NCBI GenBank assembly: GCA_950022655.1
Contig: OX465580.1
Location: forward strand, 99,714,797 to 99,778,796
DNA: 64,000 nucleotides
Origin: Alentia gelatinosa
Lineage: Eukaryota > Annelida > Polychaeta > Phyllodocida > Polynoidae
Reading direction: 5' to 3'
A program made the position numbers and the translations under genes. Of this stretch, positions 60,468 through 64,000 are shown in pieces. Each line of letters opens with the position of its first letter. The first letter of the stretch is position 1. The notes beneath the pieces are model-generated. The model was not told the origin of the DNA. It did not search any database and saw only the letters and a program-made list of their open reading frames with translations.

Positions 60468-60677
60468 CTAGGCAGCAATTGTAAGGTTGAAAACGTTTCT
60501 TCCCTCGGAGCTGTACTGTGTGTGAGTAACATGATCCAACATTAAGGATGAGGTAATGATGTTTATGTCAGGCTCTTTAACTGGGCAACTACACTGATCA
60601 CTGAAAAACCCTTTTCGAGGCGAAAACAAAAGGGGAAGTAAAAGCCCAATAGCAAATACGACATGTGGAAATATCAT
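60468..60677 (-). CDS. Possible small secreted protein or exon
   Basis: An ATG at 60677 follows an in-frame TGA and opens 69 codons to a TAG at 60468. The product starts MIFPHVVFAIGLLLPLLFSP, a textbook-like signal peptide, and continues with DQCSCPVKEPD and an NLT glycosylation motif near the C-terminus. CAG precedes the ATG, so it could also begin an exon. A donor-like CAG|GTAGCA follows just after the stop. It lies about 440 bp upstream, in the same direction, of the 76-bp exon. No family is recognised. Confidence 0.3.
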   Translation of the reverse strand: MIFPHVVFAIGLLLPLLFSPRKGFFSDQCSCPVKEPDINIITSSLMLDHVTHTQYSSEGRNVFNLTIAA

Positions 60678-61165
60678 CTGGTTATATCAATGTGTTTTCT
60701 GTTTATGCTATCGAATTACACAAGAAATAGATCTTGAAAGGGTAACTTTTTAGAAAAGTAAATCTATAGCCCAATCTGGGTTCTTACACTTCCTAAACAA
60801 ATAGGCAGAGGGAGAGAGGGACGGACCTAGATATGGAGCGAGTGAAAGATAGAAGCCTAAGTAGAGGAACTACACATAGAGAGCAAATGGAAAGGAAGCA
60901 GAAACGTAAAAAGAGAAAGTGATGACGGCAAGGGGTGAGAAACGTACATATGGGCGAGGAGAGGGGTGTAGGGCAAGCCAATAAGGCACTTAGGATTAAT
61001 ACATCGAGTATAATACCAACACAAAAACACGATGCCGAGATAGAGGAACGTTGGCACCTGTGTAAGACTGGAATATGAATCCCGAAGCGAACATATTGAC
61101 CTATGGATCGTAGGTCGAGTCCGAGCCTTATTCACACATTTGGTAAGGTATGGATTCTGCGGCAG

Positions 61166-61288
61166 GACGCGGTATGGGAAGTATCAGCCGCCACCGCCGC
61201 CTGTGCCAACCACTAAACCCGTGTCAAACGCCGATATGGACCCTCATCGACTGAGGACGCTTTACATGCCAGGCCTGATCAAAAGGAG
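61166..61288 (+). CDS. Possible internal exon, proline-rich
   Basis: Bounded by an acceptor-like GCGGCAG (ending 61165) and a donor AGGAG|GTGCGT at 61289. The frame leaves one base, 40 codons and two bases, starting TRYGKYQPPPPPVPTTKPVS and ending in LRTLYMPGLIKR. PPPPPVP is the type of motif bound by EVH1, SH3 or WW domains. The acceptor has a weak pyrimidine tract. It points opposite to the neighbouring minus-strand candidates. Confidence 0.25.
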
Positions 61289-62006
61289 GTGCGTAGGCTT
61301 TAGGATGCCGCCAGGCCTAACCTGCCTTACATGGCCCTTGTATGGGTAAAAGGGATATTGTCAACCAGGGTTGGTTGGGCCATAATGAAGATTTTCAGAG
61401 GTATAACCCTCTTTCGAAAACTATCATAAATGCAGAATAAAGTCACTTTCCAATGTCACGTTAGTCGTTATCTTTTGATTTATTGATATCAAATGAAATA
61501 AATGTGTCTTCATTTGGGGAATTACATTGGAATTATGGCTGAAAATATAAGGTGAACTGGCTTATCATGTAGCAGGTGATCTATCCTATCAAGGTTTCCC
61601 TAGCATAACCAGAAGTAATGTTCTCCTACTTGTCCATGGTATCAACTACTGTCTAAGTATGTTATCCATTATGTGGGTGTGGTGTATTCACTATTGATGT
61701 TCTACATTCCGTCATTCCAACACCTAAAAAGCCACAGTCAGGTTACTAGACAGAATGCGTGACATGTTCAAGGATTCCCTCCACATTCCATTATATCATC
61801 GACTGCAATGTGTTTTATAATTGCTTCTGGCGTTACCCTAAATTGAAAATGTCAACGGTTTCCACTTTGCCCTCAGTTGATATCTACTTTACACTACTGT
61901 CAGCCTAACGTAATTATTACACTGCGAACATCCTCTGCATTGCAGGCACCCATCACCAGCAGTTTCCCCCAAATTCCGATGTTAAGCCCCAATGGTTTTA
62001 ATGTAT

Positions 62007-62390
62007 ATAGATAAATACATGTATGGATAAATACACAATATTACCATGATTTCGATCTGAGTGGCCGTATTCTCCGCGTAGTTGACGAGTATTGCGTAGC
62101 ATCAACTACAAGGAGAATACGGCCACACAGATCGAAAGTATGGTAATGTTGTATTTATTACTCACTTATTTTTAGATTTAAGCAATAAATATGATCGTTA
62201 GAAATTTTTTCAACGTAATTAAGAAATTATGTTTGGGACTACTTTCATCTCAAAAATCCGTATCCTCCTAGGAGGGTACGGTGCTCCGTATCCTCCTCAG
62301 TAGCGAGCTGTAATCTCTATAGGCTTAGTATGGAGACTCCGTATCAGGTGGGTAATAAATAAATATATAGATAAATACATGTATGAATAA

Positions 62391-62392
<2 letters not shown>
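62007..62392. repeat. Direct-repeat-bounded block
   Basis: 'atagataaatacatgtatg' occurs at about 62008 and again at about 62366, bracketing the fold-back element at 62027-62159 and a near-palindrome (62258-62281, CCGTATCCTCCTAGGAGGGT...). CCGTATCCTCCT recurs at 62285. This may be one compound element. Confidence 0.45.
62027..62159. mobile_element. Fold-back (hairpin) element
   Basis: Two arms of about 58 bp pair almost completely. The left arm includes CGATCTGAGTGGCCGTATTC and the right arm the inverted form (GAATACGGCCACACAGATCG), around a loop of about 15 bases (62087-62101). There is no coding capacity. This is typical of a single-hairpin MITE. Confidence 0.8.

Positions 62393-62393
<1 letters not shown>

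Positions 62394-62443
<50 letters not shown>
62394..62443. repeat. (TA)n microsatellite
   Basis: TA array directly after the second copy of the direct repeat at 62366. Confidence 0.95.
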
Positions 62444-62447
<4 letters not shown>

Positions 62448-62874
62448 ACATATGTAAAAAACACAAATAAAAAAGGTTTTGTTTTATGATACAAGTATAA
62501 AAGTGGCTGGAATGCCACGACCCAAACGGACGTTCAGTTAGAGGAAATACCATGGACCGATCACAACATTGCATCCCATGCATCGCACAACATTACATCC
62601 CATGTTTTATGGGAATCCATAAATAGATTATTTGAAAAAAGGAGAATTCTACCAAATATTCACCACTTTATCCCTAGGTTAAACATCTTTGAGAATTGGT
62701 CATCAGAAATATTCCCTTTCTCACCAGGATATTCAAAAGTCATGTTTCAAAAATGTTTTCTAATTTGGTGACAAGTGTGTCGTACCGCCTTCTCTCTGTA
62801 CCCGAAATACAGGCTACATATATCATAGTAAAACCTTTTGAGCAGAAAAGGTTCCGTAAAGGTATACGAGTATA

Positions 62875-63057
62875 ATGGAAGAACATGGCATGTGCTGCCG
62901 AAACTGTTACTCAAATAAAAAAAGAATTTGGTGTATTGAATTTGCCCTAAGTAATCACTTACCACATGTACTAGAACTGCGGCGTCGTACATTATCAATA
63001 AAAGTAGAAAGTATACTGAATCAGACTGACGTTCAATACACTTGTCCTAGATTGTAA
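62875..63057 (+). CDS. Possible short reading frame, unrecognised
   Basis: An ATG opens 60 codons starting MEEHGMCCRNCYSNKKRIWC and ending in a TAG. It has a CCxxC cluster and a helical charged middle (ELRRRTLSIKVESIL). The composition is protein-like, but length alone does not set it apart from chance, and I see no paired splice sites or family. Confidence 0.22.
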   Translation: MEEHGMCCRNCYSNKKRIWCIEFALSNHLPHVLELRRRTLSIKVESILNQTDVQYTCPRL

Positions 63058-64000
63058 TCCCTACTTGATAGTTTGCAACATGAGGTATGTACCCTCATAC
63101 TCTTCTCAGATACCGAGACTGTGCCTAGCACCGATATCTCTGCCTGCCAAATGCCACACACTACCCTGTCTCACCCCGGGCTAAATAAGACTAAGTAAAA
63201 AATAGGTTACGTGCGGTAACAGGATTGTTTTGTTGTGCCACTTCACTCACAGGAGGTAAAAACTGCTTTGTTGATCCGTAATGATGTGCAACGCAAAGGG
63301 AGATGAAAAGAAGGTCATGCCTGGCAGGCCCTATCACATATCATCTGTTTGCCTAAACTTGATGCTTGGCTGTGACTGAGAGACGGAGATCAAAGCAATG
63401 TTTACTTCGCACCATAATCTATCACTATTGTTTGGACGGTTCACTGTTATATACAAGATTTGTTTTCGCTCTACAACACTGCCAGTAGTCATCATATAGC
63501 CCAAATTTACACAAGGTGGTCACCCATTCTAATATGAGGAAAGCTACTATACAATAGCGAACAACATTGGAAAGAATTCTTAGATCTCTGCGTATACTAT
63601 ATACGTTGGTATGATGAAAGATAATGGGCGGGTATCCATTCCGACTTGCTCAGGTTGTGATATGGGGATCCTCTCATGAGCGCCTCCGAGCAGCTTTAGT
63701 ATAGTTTTAGTAATACCTTAGTATGAGGTCCCCTATCTGCACACTCATCACCTCCTTTTTACCTCTCCTCGGGGCGACTGGCCTCTGACGTTCTGGCATG
63801 CTATTCGCGTCCACCTCACGTCCCTTGTGCGGATTAATAATCACCACAGTCCAGTGAGCAGCTCATACCGTCAAAGTCGGCGCTGAGATGAGATGGGTCA
63901 GAGGGCAGGCTCGGGGGTGGACACGGGAGGCGGCCCATCACTCACCCCACACATGCCCCGCAGTCCTTCGGGGCACCCCACCGCTCGACACTCACTTAAG
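63058..64000. other. Stretch without recognised features
   Basis: Mixed DNA that becomes GC-rich after 63730. No gene, repeat or RNA is supportable. Confidence 0.4.

Overview
This window looks like intron-rich, repeat-rich nuclear DNA from an animal, most likely a marine invertebrate. I cannot name the species. The signs are: no dense or operon-like genes; almost all open frames short and isolated; about ten long (TA)n arrays; several short inverted-repeat (MITE-like) elements; and a tyrosine-recombinase retrotransposon of the Ngaro/DIRS type. I recognise no rRNA, CRISPR array, plasmid or phage gene, and no complete host gene.

Layout. 1-645: one weak minus-strand exon candidate. 646-5277: a pogo/Tigger-like terminal fragment, a (TA)n tract, and a 4416-bp non-coding element (815-5230) with 40-bp terminal inverted repeats, a ~360-bp internal repeat carrying 13 copies of an 18-bp motif, and a ~1.9-kb CAGT-rich minisatellite. 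5417-6353: a 937-bp inverted-repeat element flanked by TTAA that holds an exon-like reading frame. 6360-12396: mostly non-coding, with CpG-rich islands near 6.6 and 9.1 kb. 12397-17134: the Ngaro-like retrotransposon on the minus strand. 17949-18107: an inverted partner of the first pogo-like fragment beside another (TA)n array. 18.1-33.4 kb: low-information DNA with small repeats and GC-rich islands. 33.4-37.4 kb: two MITEs, a possible decayed reading frame and one copy of a dispersed repeat. 37.4-57 kb: sparse, with small tandem repeats, two tRNA-like relics and another dispersed-repeat copy. 57.6-63.1 kb: the best host-exon candidates, plus palindromes and a fold-back element.

The only confidently coding unit is the retrotransposon. 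Read 5' to 3' on the minus strand it is repeat A, gag-like ORF with a zinc-binding tail, reverse transcriptase, RNase H, tyrosine recombinase, repeat B, repeat A, spacer, repeat B. RT and RNase H would copy the RNA, and the recombinase would insert a circular intermediate. This copy has an in-frame stop in gag, a reading-frame change in RT and an in-frame stop before the recombinase, yet its two 208-bp A repeats look identical. It therefore reads as a young insertion that cannot make all its proteins by simple translation. Everything else is repeats, MITEs or tentative exons, marked with low confidence.
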